From NCBI GenBank assembly GCA_012521105.1, contig JAAYNA010000149.1, forward strand, positions 1 to 64,000: a DNA stretch of 64,000 bases. The letters are read 5' to 3'. The first letter of the stretch is position 1; each line of letters begins with the position of its first letter. Both the position numbers and the translations under genes were made by a program. The stretch is from Clostridiaceae bacterium (GTDB lineage: Bacteria > Bacillota > Clostridia > DSM-8532). Shown here piece by piece: positions 22,616 through 33,247 of the stretch. The notes under the pieces were generated by a model. That model saw nothing but the letters and a program-made list of their open reading frames with translations. It had not been told where the DNA came from and searched no databases.

Positions 22616-23057
22616 AATTGTAATAAGACAGATGAGATGCGAAGACTTAGACAGCGTACTGGAAGTAGAAAAAAAATCATTTACAAATCCATGGTCTAGG
22701 CTGATGTTTTTTGATGAACTGCAGAATCCCCGTGCTCATTATCTGGTCGCTGAAGTTTCGGGCATTATAGTGGCTTATGCAGGTTTGTGGACTATAATGG
22801 ACGAGGGACATATTACAAATATTGCAGTTGATCCTTCGTACCGAAGGATGGGAATTGGCTCAAGGCTCATGGAGAGCGTTATTGAAATAGCTCAAAGAAG
22901 CAAATTAAGGGGCCTGACTCTTGAGGTTAGGGTGAGTAATACTGAGGCCATTTCAATGTACAAGAGATTTGGTTTTAAAATTGAAGGTCTAAGAAAAAAT
23001 TATTACAGTGATACGCATGAAGATGCGTTTATAATGTGGTATTATTTGGATATATAA
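22605..23057 (+). CDS. rimI: ribosomal protein S18-alanine N-acetyltransferase
   Basis: GNAT fold, IAVDPSYRRMGIGSRLM, overlaps tsaB. Confidence 0.94.
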   Translation: MESEIVIRQMRCEDLDSVLEVEKKSFTNPWSRLMFFDELQNPRAHYLVAEVSGIIVAYAGLWTIMDEGHITNIAVDPSYRRMGIGSRLMESVIEIAQRSKLRGLTLEVRVSNTEAISMYKRFGFKIEGLRKNYYSDTHEDAFIMWYYLDI

Positions 23058-23106
23058 CAACAGAAAACTGACATTAATTTACATATAAAAAAATTTATAA
23101 AAATAC

Positions 23107-23135
23107 TTGTCATGGTAAAAAAACTATAGTATAAT
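23107..23135 (+). promoter_or_regulatory. sigma-A promoter of the S10 operon
   Basis: TTGTCA - 17 nt - TATAAT. Confidence 0.8.
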
Positions 23136-23141
23136 GTTGCC

Positions 23142-23356
23142 TGTTGTGACATGGCATACGATGAAGTTGGAGATTGCCGGTAAATCCCGGGGAACTTCAA
23201 TGGAGAATGTCCGATTCAAAGAAACCGGGCGACAAGTCACTGTACATCTTGCATTAACGCATATATTACTTTATATATACGCGTTGAGTAACGTCTGTTG
23301 ATACAGAGCCCAGGTTTAACAAGTTAGAATTAACTTGTTTTATTTTCCTGGGTTTT
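23142..23356 (+). promoter_or_regulatory. structured S10-operon leader with terminator-like hairpin
   Basis: paired segments GTGAC/GTCAC, GAAGTT/AACTTC, AACAAGTT/AACTTGTT and CCCAGG/CCTGGG followed by TTTT, 5' of rpsJ. Confidence 0.65.
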
Positions 23357-23498
23357 AAATATTAACACTCACGACACACCCGGCAGAGTGTACAGGGAAA
23401 AAACTTGTTGCGTCATTACAAACGTGCTGCTTGCACAAACAATAAAGTGCTTTTAACTAAAATTACCTTTGTTGAAAGCATGGTTAGGAGGCATATGT

Positions 23499-23810
23499 AT
23501 GGCGAACAAACAAAAAATTCGTATTCGGTTAAAAGCTTTTGATCATCAAGTTTTGGATCAATCAGCAGAAAAAATAGTTGAAACAGCTAAAAGGACTGGT
23601 GCAAAAGTTTCGGGTCCCGTGCCGCTGCCAACTAAAAAGGAGATCATTACAATTTTACGTGCTCCGCACAAATATAAGGACTCACGTGAACAGTTTGAAA
23701 TGAGAACCCACAAAAGACTTATTGACATCCTTGTTCCAACGCCGAAAACCGTGGATGCTTTGATGAGGCTGGATCTTCCTGCAGGCGTGGATATTGAAAT
23801 TAAGTTATAA
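23499..23810 (+). CDS. rpsJ: 30S ribosomal protein S10
   Basis: [38 protein letters not shown] 23499 after GGAGG. Confidence 0.98.
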   Translation: MANKQKIRIRLKAFDHQVLDQSAEKIVETAKRTGAKVSGPVPLPTKKEIITILRAPHKYKDSREQFEMRTHKRLIDILVPTPKTVDALMRLDLPAGVDIEIKL

Positions 23811-23867
23811 AATACTACATTTGTTATGTTCGATTAATCGAACCAATGACAGGAGGGAAATATTTAA

Positions 23868-24500
23868 ATGCAAAAATGTATGCTTGGTAAAAAAATAGGT
23901 ATGACTCAAATCTTTACCGATGATGGAACCATGATTCCCGTTACAGTTATAAAGGCAGGGCCTATATCGGTAATTCAGAAGAAAACTGTCGATACCGACG
24001 GATATAATTCTATTAAAGTAGGGTTTGAGGATATCAATGAAAGGAAAGTTAATAAACCTACAAAGGGTCAGTATGATAAGGCCGGTGTTTCTCCTAAAAG
24101 ATATATGAAGGAGTTTCGCATTGAAAATATTGATGCTTTTGAGGTTGGTCAGGAAATAAAAGTTCAGGATATGTTTAATGAGGGCGACAAGGTAGATGTG
24201 TCCGGTGTTTCGAAGGGTAAAGGTTTCCAGGGTACAGTAAAGCGTTTTAGAACCAGGCGAGGCCCTTCATCACACGGTTCCGGGTACCACAGAGGTGTTG
24301 GTTCGATGGGTGCTGTTTCTAATCCAAGCCGTGTATTTAAAGGCAAAAAGCTTCCGGGGCACATGGGAAATGAAAAAGTGACAGTACTAAACCTGGCTGT
24401 TGTCCGTGTTGATGCTGACAGAGGCCTATTGCTTGTTAAGGGCGCTGTTCCTGGTCCAAAAGGCGGGCTCTTAATAATCAAGGATTCGGTCAAGGCGTAA
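23868..24500 (+). CDS. rplC: 50S ribosomal protein L3
   Basis: [17 protein letters not shown]10 operon order. Confidence 0.98.
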   Translation: MQKCMLGKKIGMTQIFTDDGTMIPVTVIKAGPISVIQKKTVDTDGYNSIKVGFEDINERKVNKPTKGQYDKAGVSPKRYMKEFRIENIDAFEVGQEIKVQDMFNEGDKVDVSGVSKGKGFQGTVKRFRTRRGPSSHGSGYHRGVGSMGAVSNPSRVFKGKKLPGHMGNEKVTVLNLAVVRVDADRGLLLVKGAVPGPKGGLLIIKDSVKA

Positions 24501-24530
24501 AGCATTTACTTTATGGAAGGAGGACCTGAT

Positions 24531-25154
24531 ATGCCAAAAGTGGATGTTTATAATATGAAAGGCGAAGTCGTAGGGGAAATAAACCTTAGCGATGATATAT
24601 TTGGTGTAAAGGTAAACGAAGTTGCCATGCATACAGCAGTGGTTAACCAGTTGGCCAATAAACGCCAGGGAACTCAGTCAACCAAGACTATCAGTGAAGT
24701 CAGAGGTGGAGGCAGAAAGCCCTGGAGACAAAAGGGTACCGGTCGTGCCCGTCATGGAAGTATCCGTTCGGTTCAGTGGAAAGGTGGAGCTGTTGCTTTT
24801 GCTCCAAAGCCAAGGAACTATCGATATTCAATTCCTAAGAAGGTAAAGAGGCTGGCTTTGAAAAGTGCTTTAACTACCAAAGTATTGAATGGCAATATTA
24901 TTGTTTTGGATGAATTAGTACTGAATGAAATCAAGACCAAAGAATTTGTAAAAGTTTTGAATAATTTGAATGTTAATGAGTCAGCATTAGTGGTACTTCC
25001 TGAAGTTGATGAAAAGGTTGTAAAATCTGCCAGGAATGTACCGGATATTAAAACAGCCCTGGTGAATACAATTAATACTTACGATATTTTAAAGCACCAG
25101 AAGTTTATTATTACGAAAGATGCTGTTGCTAAAGTTGAGGAGGTGTATGCATAA
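24531..25154 (+). CDS. rplD: 50S ribosomal protein L4
   Basis: [39 protein letters not shown]. Confidence 0.98.
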   Translation: MPKVDVYNMKGEVVGEINLSDDIFGVKVNEVAMHTAVVNQLANKRQGTQSTKTISEVRGGGRKPWRQKGTGRARHGSIRSVQWKGGAVAFAPKPRNYRYSIPKKVKRLALKSALTTKVLNGNIIVLDELVLNEIKTKEFVKVLNNLNVNESALVVLPEVDEKVVKSARNVPDIKTALVNTINTYDILKHQKFIITKDAVAKVEEVYA

Positions 25155-25507
25155 TGAAACTTGCTGAAGACATTATTATCCGTCCATATATAACAGAAAA
25201 AAGCTATGACAATATGGCTGATGGTAAATACACCTTTATTGTAGATTACAGAGCTAAGAAAACTGAAATAAAGAATGCTGTGGAGAAACTTTTTAACGTT
25301 AAAGTTCTATCTGTAAATACAATTAATTACAAAGGTAAAGAAAAAAGATTGGGCGTACACCTTGGAAAAACAGCAAAATGGAAGAAAGCTATTGTAAAAA
25401 TTGATACCAACCCTCAACCTGAAACTTATCTGGGTAAGGACGGAAAACCCGTAACCACCGGTAAGAAATATAAAACTGAAATTGAGGAATTTGGTGGAGT
25501 GCAATAA
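25154..25507 (+). CDS. rplW: 50S ribosomal protein L23
   Basis: IIIRPYITEKSYDNM; operon order. Confidence 0.98.
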   Translation: MKLAEDIIIRPYITEKSYDNMADGKYTFIVDYRAKKTEIKNAVEKLFNVKVLSVNTINYKGKEKRLGVHLGKTAKWKKAIVKIDTNPQPETYLGKDGKPVTTGKKYKTEIEEFGGVQ

Positions 25508-25633
25508 TATTTACAGTGTTTAGAAAGGAAATTGCAATCAAAGTAAGAAAGATTGCAGCAGCTGTTCGGTTGAATAGGCTATACAGTCGGCCTGCTAACG
25601 GATAGTTGTAAATAACGAAAAGGAGTGAACGTC

Positions 25634-26467
25634 ATGTCGATAAAAAAATACAGACCTACTTCTCCTGGAAGAAGAAATATGACTGTGTCTACCTTTGAGG
25701 AAATAACCAGAAAAGAGCCTGAGAAGTCTCTATTAGCTCCTGTTAGAAGAACAGGTGGACGAAATTCCTACGGAAAGATAACGGTAAGACACCGCGGTGG
25801 TGGCGCAAAAAGGCAGTATAGAATAATAGATTTCAAAAGGGATAAGGATAATATACCTGCAAAGGTTGCTTCCATTGAGTACGATCCCAATCGTTCTGCA
25901 CATATTGCTTTACTTCATTATGTAGATGGTGAAAAACGATACATTCTTGCCCCATACGGTCTAAAAGTCGGAGATACAGTTATGTCGGGGGAAAAGGCTG
26001 ATATACGTGTAGGAAATGCGCTTCCGCTGGCAAATATCCCGTTGGGTTCTGTTATTCATAACATAGAAATGAAACCCGGAAAGGGCGGACAGCTTGTGCG
26101 TTCAGCGGGAAATATGGCCCAGTTGATGGCAAGGGAAGGAAATTATGCTCAGATAAGGCTTCCTTCGGGCGAAGTGCGCATGGTCAGTGTAAATTGTAAA
26201 GCCACTATCGGACAGGTTGGAAATGTTGAACATGAAAATATCAGAATTGGTAAAGCAGGAAGAATCCGCTGGATGGGTAGAAGGCCTCATGTCCGTGGTC
26301 TTGCTATGAACCCGAGCGATCATCCTCATGGTGGTGGAGAAGGAAGATCTCCTATAGGTATGCCAAGCCCTGTTACTCCTTGGGGTAAGCCAACATTGGG
26401 TTATAAGACAAGGAAGAAGAGAAAACAGAGCAATAAGTTTATTGTTAAGAGACGTAATGCTAATTAG
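25634..26467 (+). CDS. rplB: 50S ribosomal protein L2
   Basis: [37 protein letters not shown]. Confidence 0.98.
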   Translation: MSIKKYRPTSPGRRNMTVSTFEEITRKEPEKSLLAPVRRTGGRNSYGKITVRHRGGGAKRQYRIIDFKRDKDNIPAKVASIEYDPNRSAHIALLHYVDGEKRYILAPYGLKVGDTVMSGEKADIRVGNALPLANIPLGSVIHNIEMKPGKGGQLVRSAGNMAQLMAREGNYAQIRLPSGEVRMVSVNCKATIGQVGNVEHENIRIGKAGRIRWMGRRPHVRGLAMNPSDHPHGGGEGRSPIGMPSPVTPWGKPTLGYKTRKKRKQSNKFIVKRRNAN

Positions 26468-26490
26468 GGTATTGGGAGGAGGTTTGTTCT

Positions 26491-26772
26491 GTGGGTAGAT
26501 CATTAAAAAAGGGACCTTTTGTAAATGAGAAGCTACTGAAAAAAATTGAGGAAATGAATGAAAAGGGCGAGAAGAAAGTTATCAAAACCTGGTCGAGAGC
26601 GTCTACCATATTCCCTCAGATGGTTGGACATACAATAGCGGTTCATGATGGAAGAAAGCATGTTCCAATATATATATCTGAAGATATGGTTGGTCACAAA
26701 CTGGGTGAGTTTGCACCTACCCGTACCTACAGAGGTCACGGTAAGGATGAAAGAAGCAGCAGGCTAAGATAA
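26491..26772 (+). CDS. rpsS: 30S ribosomal protein S19
   Basis: [21 protein letters not shown] start. Confidence 0.98.
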   Translation: MGRSLKKGPFVNEKLLKKIEEMNEKGEKKVIKTWSRASTIFPQMVGHTIAVHDGRKHVPIYISEDMVGHKLGEFAPTRTYRGHGKDERSSRLR

Positions 26773-26876
26773 TAAATTACTGATTTGATTGAAAATAAAA
26801 CATAAGAATCCTGATTTTGGATTATGTTGTTAAACCACGTAAAATATCGGGTACTAAGCCAAAAGGAGGAATGGAC

Positions 26877-27353
26877 GTGGGCAGAAAGGTTATGTCCAGG
26901 GACGAGCTTCTGGAGAGAAAAGATGAAATTGTAGCTCAATACCAGCAAGTGCGCAGAAAATCCGCAAAGTTTCCCATTCTGACAAAGAAGGAAAGAAAAG
27001 CTTTGGGGATTGGAAAAGATGAAGGTAGAGCTGTATTAAGGAATGCCAGAGTATCATCCAGGAAAGCCAAGCTGGTTATAGATTTAATACGTAATAAGGA
27101 ACTTGATGAGGCTTATGCTATTTTAAAATATACACCAAGGAAGGCAGCAGAAATTTTGGAGAAGCTGTTAAAATCAGCAGAGGCCAACGCTGTTAATAAT
27201 AACGGCTTGAATCGAGATAATTTATATGTGGCTGAAGTATATGCAACACAAGGGCCAACACTGAAGAGAATCCGACCAAGATCGCATGGACGTGCATACA
27301 GGATTAATAAACGAACCAGCCATCTGACTTTGGTATTAAGGGAAAAGGCGTAA
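26877..27353 (+). CDS. rplV: 50S ribosomal protein L22 with N-terminal extension
   Basis: GTG 26877 placed 8 nt after AAAAGGAGG; L22 core ARVSSRKAKLVIDLIRNK preceded by about 50 extra residues. Confidence 0.93.
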   Translation: MGRKVMSRDELLERKDEIVAQYQQVRRKSAKFPILTKKERKALGIGKDEGRAVLRNARVSSRKAKLVIDLIRNKELDEAYAILKYTPRKAAEILEKLLKSAEANAVNNNGLNRDNLYVAEVYATQGPTLKRIRPRSHGRAYRINKRTSHLTLVLREKA

Positions 27354-27369
27354 ATAAGGAGGTTTTTTA

Positions 27370-28032
27370 ATGGGCCAGAAAGTGAATCCGCATGGACTTA
27401 GAATCGGAATCATTAAGGACTGGGACACCAAATGGTACGCGGGAAAAAAAGACTTTGCAGATTTTTTGGTTGAAGACTACAATATAAGAAAATTTATAAA
27501 GAAGAAATTATATATTGCAGGTATTGCCAGAATTGAAATTGAGCGTGCCGCCAATAAAATTAAACTGAATATTCATACCGCAAAACCAGGACTTGTTATA
27601 GGAAAAGGTGGTACCGGCATAGAGCAGCTTCGTAAAGATGTTGAGAAATTAACGGGGAAAAGTGTATTAATAAATATCACTGAAATTAAGTCCCCTGAAA
27701 CAACTGCTCAGTTAGTTGCAGAAAATATTGCTGGCCAACTTGAACGAAGAATTTCATTCCGCCGTGCTATGAAGCAGGCAATGTCGAGAGCTATGAAAGC
27801 TGGTGCGAAAGGTATAAAAACATCTGTGTCAGGCCGTGTGGGCGGTGCGGAAATAGCCAGAACAGAACATTATCATGAGGGAACGATACCTCTTCAGACA
27901 CTGAGGGCCGACATTGACTATGGATTTGCAGAAGCTGATACAACTTACGGTAAACTTGGTGTTAAGGTTTGGATATATAAGGGTGAAGTACTTCCCGTTA
28001 AAAAGGACAATAAGGAAGGGGGAGGCAAATAA
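27370..28032 (+). CDS. rpsC: 30S ribosomal protein S3
   Basis: [26 protein letters not shown] motif GLVIGKGG. Confidence 0.98.
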   Translation: MGQKVNPHGLRIGIIKDWDTKWYAGKKDFADFLVEDYNIRKFIKKKLYIAGIARIEIERAANKIKLNIHTAKPGLVIGKGGTGIEQLRKDVEKLTGKSVLINITEIKSPETTAQLVAENIAGQLERRISFRRAMKQAMSRAMKAGAKGIKTSVSGRVGGAEIARTEHYHEGTIPLQTLRADIDYGFAEADTTYGKLGVKVWIYKGEVLPVKKDNKEGGGK

Positions 28033-28463
28033 TGTTAATGCCCAAAAGAGTTAAATACAGACGCGTTCAAAGAGGCAGAATGAAGGGCAGAGCAACGCGA
28101 GGCAACGTGGTAGCATACGGTGAATATGGCCTTCAGGCTTTAGAACCCGGATGGATTACCAGCAACCAGATTGAAGCAGCGCGTGTAGCAATGACACGTT
28201 ATGTCAGAAGAGGCGGAAAGGTTTGGATTAAAATTTTCCCTGATAAGCCCATATCCAAAAAACCTGCTGAAACCCGTATGGGTAGCGGTAAAGGGGCTCC
28301 GGAGTATTGGGTTGCTGTTGTAAAACCGGGTCGCGTTATGTTTGAAATAGCAGGGATTAATGAAGAGACGGCTAGGGAAGCATTGCGTTTAGCTGCTCAC
28401 AAATTGCCGGTCAAGTGCAAAATAGTAGCACGGGAAGAGGTAGGTGGAGCAAATGAAAGCTAG
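28032..28463 (+). CDS. rplP: 50S ribosomal protein L16
   Basis: [17 protein letters not shown]; operon order (ATG 28038 also possible). Confidence 0.98.
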   Translation: MLMPKRVKYRRVQRGRMKGRATRGNVVAYGEYGLQALEPGWITSNQIEAARVAMTRYVRRGGKVWIKIFPDKPISKKPAETRMGSGKGAPEYWVAVVKPGRVMFEIAGINEETAREALRLAAHKLPVKCKIVAREEVGGANES

Positions 28464-28653
28464 TGAATTAAGAGAAAAAACTATTGATGAATTAACGCAG
28501 GAATTGCAGGAATTAAAAAATGAACTTTTTAAATTACGCTTTCAGCATGCGACAAATCAGTTGGATAATCCAATGAAGCTGAAGAGTGTTAAAAAAGATA
28601 TAGCCCGTGTGAAAACAGTAATACGGGAGATGGAACTTGGTATAAAGCGTTAA
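28453..28653 (+). CDS. rpmC: 50S ribosomal protein L29
   Basis: [34 protein letters not shown]. Confidence 0.97.
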   Translation: MKASELREKTIDELTQELQELKNELFKLRFQHATNQLDNPMKLKSVKKDIARVKTVIREMELGIKR

Positions 28654-28678
28654 ATGACCGGAAGGAGGTTTGTTCCAC

Positions 28679-28936
28679 GTGGCTGAAAGGAATTTAAGAA
28701 AAACCCGAGTTGGCAAAGTAGTCAGCGATAAAATGGATAAAACCATAGTTGTTGCTGTAGTGGATAATGTTAAACATCCTCTTTATAAAAAGATTATAAA
28801 GAGAACCTTCAAGCTGAAGGCTCATGATGAAGAAAATATCTGCCGGGTTGGAGACACGGTTCGCGTTATGGAAACCAGACCATTGTCTAAAGAGAAAAGA
28901 TGGCGCCTGGTGGAAATAATTGAGAAGGCTAAGTAA
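28679..28936 (+). CDS. rpsQ: 30S ribosomal protein S17
   Basis: [27 protein letters not shown] start 28679. Confidence 0.97.
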   Translation: MAERNLRKTRVGKVVSDKMDKTIVVAVVDNVKHPLYKKIIKRTFKLKAHDEENICRVGDTVRVMETRPLSKEKRWRLVEIIEKAK

Positions 28937-29042
28937 ATTGCTCATTTATATGTATATAAGTGGTTTTATGGCACGAATATAAAAAAGAAGTATCTAAGTA
29001 AAACAGACTGGAGCTTAAAATCGATTGAGGGAGGTGCCTGAA

Positions 29043-29411
29043 TTGATTCAAATGCAGACAATTCTTAGGGCAGCTGACAACACAGGAGCTAAGGAACTGA
29101 TGTGCATAAAGGTGCTCGGCGGCTCTAAAAGGAAATATGCGAATATAGGAGATGTAATTGTTTGTTCAGTTAAAAATGCAACACCCGGAGGTGTTGTAAA
29201 GAAGGGTGACGTAGTAAGAGCAGTTGTGGTCCGCTCTGTAAAAGGCTTAAGACGTAGTGATGGTTCATATATCAGGTTTGATGAAAACGCTGCGGTTATA
29301 CTCAGAGATGATGGCAGTCCAAGAGGGACCCGTATTTTTGGGCCTGTTGCAAGGGAATTAAGAGAGAAGGATTATATGAAAATTGTATCTCTCGCTCCCG
29401 AAGTAATTTAA
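29043..29411 (+). CDS. rplN: 50S ribosomal protein L14
   Basis: [29 protein letters not shown] 29043 after GGGAGG. Confidence 0.97.
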   Translation: MIQMQTILRAADNTGAKELMCIKVLGGSKRKYANIGDVIVCSVKNATPGGVVKKGDVVRAVVVRSVKGLRRSDGSYIRFDENAAVILRDDGSPRGTRIFGPVARELREKDYMKIVSLAPEVI

Positions 29412-29509
29412 TATTAACAGGCGAGTAATGCCCGGTTTTTGTATCATCAAATTGAGGGAAAAAGGAACCCTGCAAAAATGCAAAAACCAGTTAGAGGGGA
29501 GGCACTTGA

Positions 29510-29854
29510 ATGAGAAATAAGGTTCATGTTAAAAAAGGCGATAATGTTTATGTTCTCAGCGGAAAGGACAGAGGCAAAAAAGGCAAGATAATAAAAGTAT
29601 TGCCGTCCAAACGCATGGTAATTGTAGAAGGAATAAATATGATAACTAAACACGTAAAACCCAGAAGTCAGTACCAGCAGGGTGGTATTGTACAAAAGGA
29701 AGCACCAATTTATGCCGATAAGGTTATGCTGGTATGCAATAAATGCGGTGCACCTACCAAGGTGGGTAAGAAGTTCCTGGATAATGGTTCGAAAGCCCGT
29801 GTTTGTAAAAAATGCGGTGAGGTTATCGACATCCTGACAAACTCCGGGGATTAA
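29510..29854 (+). CDS. rplX: 50S ribosomal protein L24
   Basis: [29 protein letters not shown] motif. Confidence 0.97.
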   Translation: MRNKVHVKKGDNVYVLSGKDRGKKGKIIKVLPSKRMVIVEGINMITKHVKPRSQYQQGGIVQKEAPIYADKVMLVCNKCGAPTKVGKKFLDNGSKARVCKKCGEVIDILTNSGD

Positions 29855-29877
29855 TTTTGAAGGGAGGTTAACCGACG

Positions 29878-30417
29878 ATGCCAAGATTGTTAGACAAATA
29901 TAAGGAAGATGTTGCTCCGGCACTGAAAGATAAATTTAATTATAGAAGTCCAATGCAAATACCAAGGCTTGAAAAAGTGGTTATAAATATGGGTGTTGGT
30001 GATGTGAAGGAAAATCCCAAGGCTTTGGAAGCAGCAGTTAACGAGCTTACATTAATATCAGGCCAAAAACCTGTGGTAACCAAGGCTAAGAAGTCTGTTT
30101 CGAACTTTAAAGTCCGCCAGGGTATGAGTATCGGCTGTAAGGTTACTCTACGGGGAGACAGAATGTACGAATTCGTGGATAAATTGTTTAATATAGCCCT
30201 TCCAAGAGTTCGTGACTTTCGTGGAATAAACTCCAACTCATTTGACGGACGAGGAAATTTCTCAATGGGTGTAAAAGAACAGCTGATTTTCCCTGAAGTA
30301 GATATCGACAAAGTAGAAAAAGTACGCGGCATGGATATTACTTTTGTCACTACCGCCAAAACTGACGAAGAAGCGAAAGAATTATTGGCACTCTTAGGAA
30401 TGCCATTCAGCCGCTAA
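29878..30417 (+). CDS. rplE: 50S ribosomal protein L5
   Basis: [38 protein letters not shown]. Confidence 0.98.
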   Translation: MPRLLDKYKEDVAPALKDKFNYRSPMQIPRLEKVVINMGVGDVKENPKALEAAVNELTLISGQKPVVTKAKKSVSNFKVRQGMSIGCKVTLRGDRMYEFVDKLFNIALPRVRDFRGINSNSFDGRGNFSMGVKEQLIFPEVDIDKVEKVRGMDITFVTTAKTDEEAKELLALLGMPFSR

Positions 30418-30431
30418 GGGAGGTATATAGT

Positions 30432-30617
30432 TTGGCAAAAAAATCAATGATTCACAAACAGAAATTAAAACCCAAATTTTCAACCCGTTATTATAACAGG
30501 TGTAAAATTTGCGGAAGGCCTCATGCATATATGAGGAAATTCGGTATATGCCGTTTATGTTTCAGGGAACTGGCTTATAAAGGTCAGATACCCGGTGTGA
30601 GAAAAGCCAGTTGGTAA
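30432..30617 (+). CDS. rpsN: 30S ribosomal protein S14 type Z (zinc-binding)
   Basis: [41 protein letters not shown] start. Confidence 0.97.
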   Translation: MAKKSMIHKQKLKPKFSTRYYNRCKICGRPHAYMRKFGICRLCFRELAYKGQIPGVRKASW

Positions 30618-30641
30618 CAGTACCGAAAGGAGGTCGTAACC

Positions 30642-31040
30642 ATGAATGCAACCGACGTAATTGCGGATATGCTTACAAGAATAAGAAATGCAGCGAGTGC
30701 GAAGCATGAAACTGTTGATATTCCTGCGTCAAATTTGAAAAAAAGAATAGCAGAAATTCTGGCTGAAGAAGGATACATTAAAGGTTTCACCGAAATAGAC
30801 GATAAGAAACAGGGTATTATTCGCATTACGCTGAAATACACTGAAAATAAGCGAAATGTTATTTCCGGAATAAAGAGAATTTCAAAGCCTGGTCTTAGAG
30901 TTTATGCTGGAAAAGATGAACTTCCAAAAGTACTTGGAGGCTTAGGCATAGCTATTATCTCAACATCGAAAGGTGTTATGACAGACAGAGCAGCCAGAAA
31001 AGAAGGAGTAGGCGGAGAAGTGCTTGCTTTCGTATGGTAA
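30642..31040 (+). CDS. rpsH: 30S ribosomal protein S8
   Basis: [24 protein letters not shown]-terminus. Confidence 0.98.
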   Translation: MNATDVIADMLTRIRNAASAKHETVDIPASNLKKRIAEILAEEGYIKGFTEIDDKKQGIIRITLKYTENKRNVISGIKRISKPGLRVYAGKDELPKVLGGLGIAIISTSKGVMTDRAARKEGVGGEVLAFVW

Positions 31041-31144
31041 GCCGATACCGCCCGGAAATTTTTGTTAAATTTATTAGAAGGTTCTGAAAAGGATGGGATA
31101 ATATACAATTCCATCTTCAATGTAAGGACGGAGGTGCAAATAGA

Positions 31145-31687
31145 ATGTCCCGTGTAGGAAAAATGCCGGTGGTCATACCAGCCGGTGTAGAAGTTAAAAT
31201 AGATGGACAGGAAGTTAATGTTAAAGGTCCAAAAGGAACACTCACTCAGGTTTTTCACCCTGATATGATCATTGAAAAAGAAGATAATCAGATTATTATT
31301 AAAAGACCTTCAGAATTAAAGAAGCATAAAGCTTTACATGGTCTGACCCGTTCACTTATTAACAATATGATAATAGGTGTAACAGAAGGCTATGAGAAGA
31401 AGCTTGAAATTAATGGTGTTGGGTACAGAGCACAGAAACAGGGTAAAAAACTTAATCTGACTTTGGGCTTATCACATCCGGTTGAAATAGAAGAGCCCGA
31501 AGGTATTACAATTGAGGTACCGGCTCCGACCCAGATCATTGTTAAGGGTATAGATAAGCAATTAGTCGGAGAAATTGCGGCAAAAATCCGCGAAAAGAGA
31601 CCGCCTGAGCCATATAAGGGTAAAGGAATTAAATACTCCGATGAAGTAATTATCAGAAAAGAAGGTAAAGCAGGAGTTAAGAAGTAG
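31145..31687 (+). CDS. rplF: 50S ribosomal protein L6
   Basis: [31 protein letters not shown]. Confidence 0.98.
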   Translation: MSRVGKMPVVIPAGVEVKIDGQEVNVKGPKGTLTQVFHPDMIIEKEDNQIIIKRPSELKKHKALHGLTRSLINNMIIGVTEGYEKKLEINGVGYRAQKQGKKLNLTLGLSHPVEIEEPEGITIEVPAPTQIIVKGIDKQLVGEIAAKIREKRPPEPYKGKGIKYSDEVIIRKEGKAGVKK

Positions 31688-31707
31688 TAGGAAGGAGTGA
31701 GTGGCTT

Positions 31708-32076
31708 ATGATTAAATTTCAGGATAAAAACGAAGTCCGGAAAAGGAAGCATGCCAGGGTACGCAGAAAAATCAGCGGCACTGCTGAAAGGCCCAGACTT
31801 TGTGTTTTTAGAAGCGCAAAGCATATTTATGCTCAAATAATTGATGATGAATCCGGACAAACACTTGTTGCCGCATCCACATTAGACGAAGCCTTAAAAG
31901 GAAAACTGGGTTATACCGGCAACAAGAGTGCAGCTCGTGAAGTTGGAAAATTGATTGGCGCAAAAGCTATTGAAAAGGGAATAAAAAATGTTGTGTTTGA
32001 CAGAGGTGGATACCTCTATCACGGAAGAGTACAGGAACTGGCAGATGGTGCAAGAGAAGCCGGTTTGGAATTCTAA
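31708..32076 (+). CDS. rplR: 50S ribosomal protein L18
   Basis: [26 protein letters not shown]. Confidence 0.98.
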   Translation: MIKFQDKNEVRKRKHARVRRKISGTAERPRLCVFRSAKHIYAQIIDDESGQTLVAASTLDEALKGKLGYTGNKSAAREVGKLIGAKAIEKGIKNVVFDRGGYLYHGRVQELADGAREAGLEF

Positions 32077-32102
32077 CGCTTGGAACAAAGGAGGGGAGTC
32101 AC

Positions 32103-32603
32103 TTGCTGAAAATTGATGCCAGCACATTAGACCTGAAAGAAAAAGTTGTAAATATAGGACGTGTAACCAAGGTTGTTAAAGGTGGCCGTAATTTCCGTTT
32201 CAGTGCTTTGGTTGTTATCGGTGATGAAAACGGACATGTAGGCGTTGGAACAGGAAAAGCAGCCGAAATACCCGATGCAATCCGTAAAGGAATAGAAGAT
32301 GCAAAAAAGAACCTTATGAGAGTTCCTTTGGTAGGAACAACAATTCCTCATGAAGCTCTGGGCGTATATGGGGCAGGTAAGGTATTACTGAAGCCAGCTG
32401 AAGAAGGAACCGGTGTTATCGCTGGAGGACCTATACGTGCGGTTCTTGAACTTGCAGGCATTCGTGATATCCGTACGAAATCCCTGGGTTCAAACAATCC
32501 CACTAACATGGTCCGTGCTACCATAGAAGGACTTTCTCAGTTGCATACCGCAGAGGAGTATGCCAGGTTAAGAGGGAAAACCGTCGAAGAAATCTTGGGA
32601 TAG
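32103..32603 (+). CDS. rpsE: 30S ribosomal protein S5
   Basis: [32 protein letters not shown] start. Confidence 0.97.
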   Translation: MLKIDASTLDLKEKVVNIGRVTKVVKGGRNFRFSALVVIGDENGHVGVGTGKAAEIPDAIRKGIEDAKKNLMRVPLVGTTIPHEALGVYGAGKVLLKPAEEGTGVIAGGPIRAVLELAGIRDIRTKSLGSNNPTNMVRATIEGLSQLHTAEEYARLRGKTVEEILG

Positions 32604-32614
32604 GAGGCTTTTCC

Positions 32615-32794
32615 ATGGCTAATTTGAAAATAACACTTGTAAGGAGTACTATAAGATCGAAAAAAGATCAGAAGGCCACAGTTGAAGCTCTTGGCCTTCG
32701 TAAAGTTGGAAGCTCCGTAATACAAAAGGATAGTCCACCGATACGCGGAATGATTAAAAAAGTGGAACACCTGGTAGAAGTGGAAGAAATATAG
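32615..32794 (+). CDS. rpmD: 50S ribosomal protein L30
   Basis: not in supplied ORF list (59 aa); [59 protein letters not shown]. Confidence 0.95.
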   Translation: MANLKITLVRSTIRSKKDQKATVEALGLRKVGSSVIQKDSPPIRGMIKKVEHLVEVEEI

Positions 32795-32808
32795 GGAGGT
32801 GAAAACCT

Positions 32809-33246
32809 ATGACTTTATCTGATTTAAAACCCGGTGCACCTAAAAAACTTCCAAAAAGGAAGGGTAGGGGACCAGGATCAGGAAACGGTAAAACTGCTGG
32901 AAGAGGTCACAAAGGTCAGAATGCACGTTCAGGCGGAGGCGTAAGACCCGGCTTTGAAGGTGGCCAGATGCCTCTTTACAGACGAGTACCCAAAAGGGGC
33001 TTCAATAATATATTTGGGAAAACATACACCGAAGTTAAGCTGTCAGACCTGGAAAGGTTTGAAGACGGAACAGTAGTTAATGCAGAGCTATTATTAAATA
33101 ACGGAATAATAAAGAAAGTAAATGACGGTATTGTAGTGTTAGGGTCTGGAGAAATCAGCAGAAAACTAACTGTACAAGCCGCCAGAGTTACAAAATCAGC
33201 CCAGCAGAAGATTGAAGCTGCAGGAGGAAAGGTAGAGGTGGTATAA
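32809..33246 (+). CDS. rplO: 50S ribosomal protein L15
   Basis: [38 protein letters not shown]. Confidence 0.98.
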   Translation: MTLSDLKPGAPKKLPKRKGRGPGSGNGKTAGRGHKGQNARSGGGVRPGFEGGQMPLYRRVPKRGFNNIFGKTYTEVKLSDLERFEDGTVVNAELLLNNGIIKKVNDGIVVLGSGEISRKLTVQAARVTKSAQQKIEAAGGKVEVV

Positions 33247-33247
33247 T

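Noticed and set aside
26102-26503. 133-aa minus-strand ORF over rplB
   Set aside because: Antisense shadow ORF, no supporting motif.
26817-26876. TTG 26817 as the start of L22
   Set aside because: No SD at the correct distance; GTG 26877 has AAAAGGAGG with proper spacing.
29447-29923. 158-aa minus-strand ORF over rplX
   Set aside because: Antisense shadow ORF; composition (Cys/Phe/Tyr-rich) typical of spurious frames.
31390-31860. 156-aa minus-strand ORF over rplF/rplR
   Set aside because: Antisense shadow ORF across two conserved genes.
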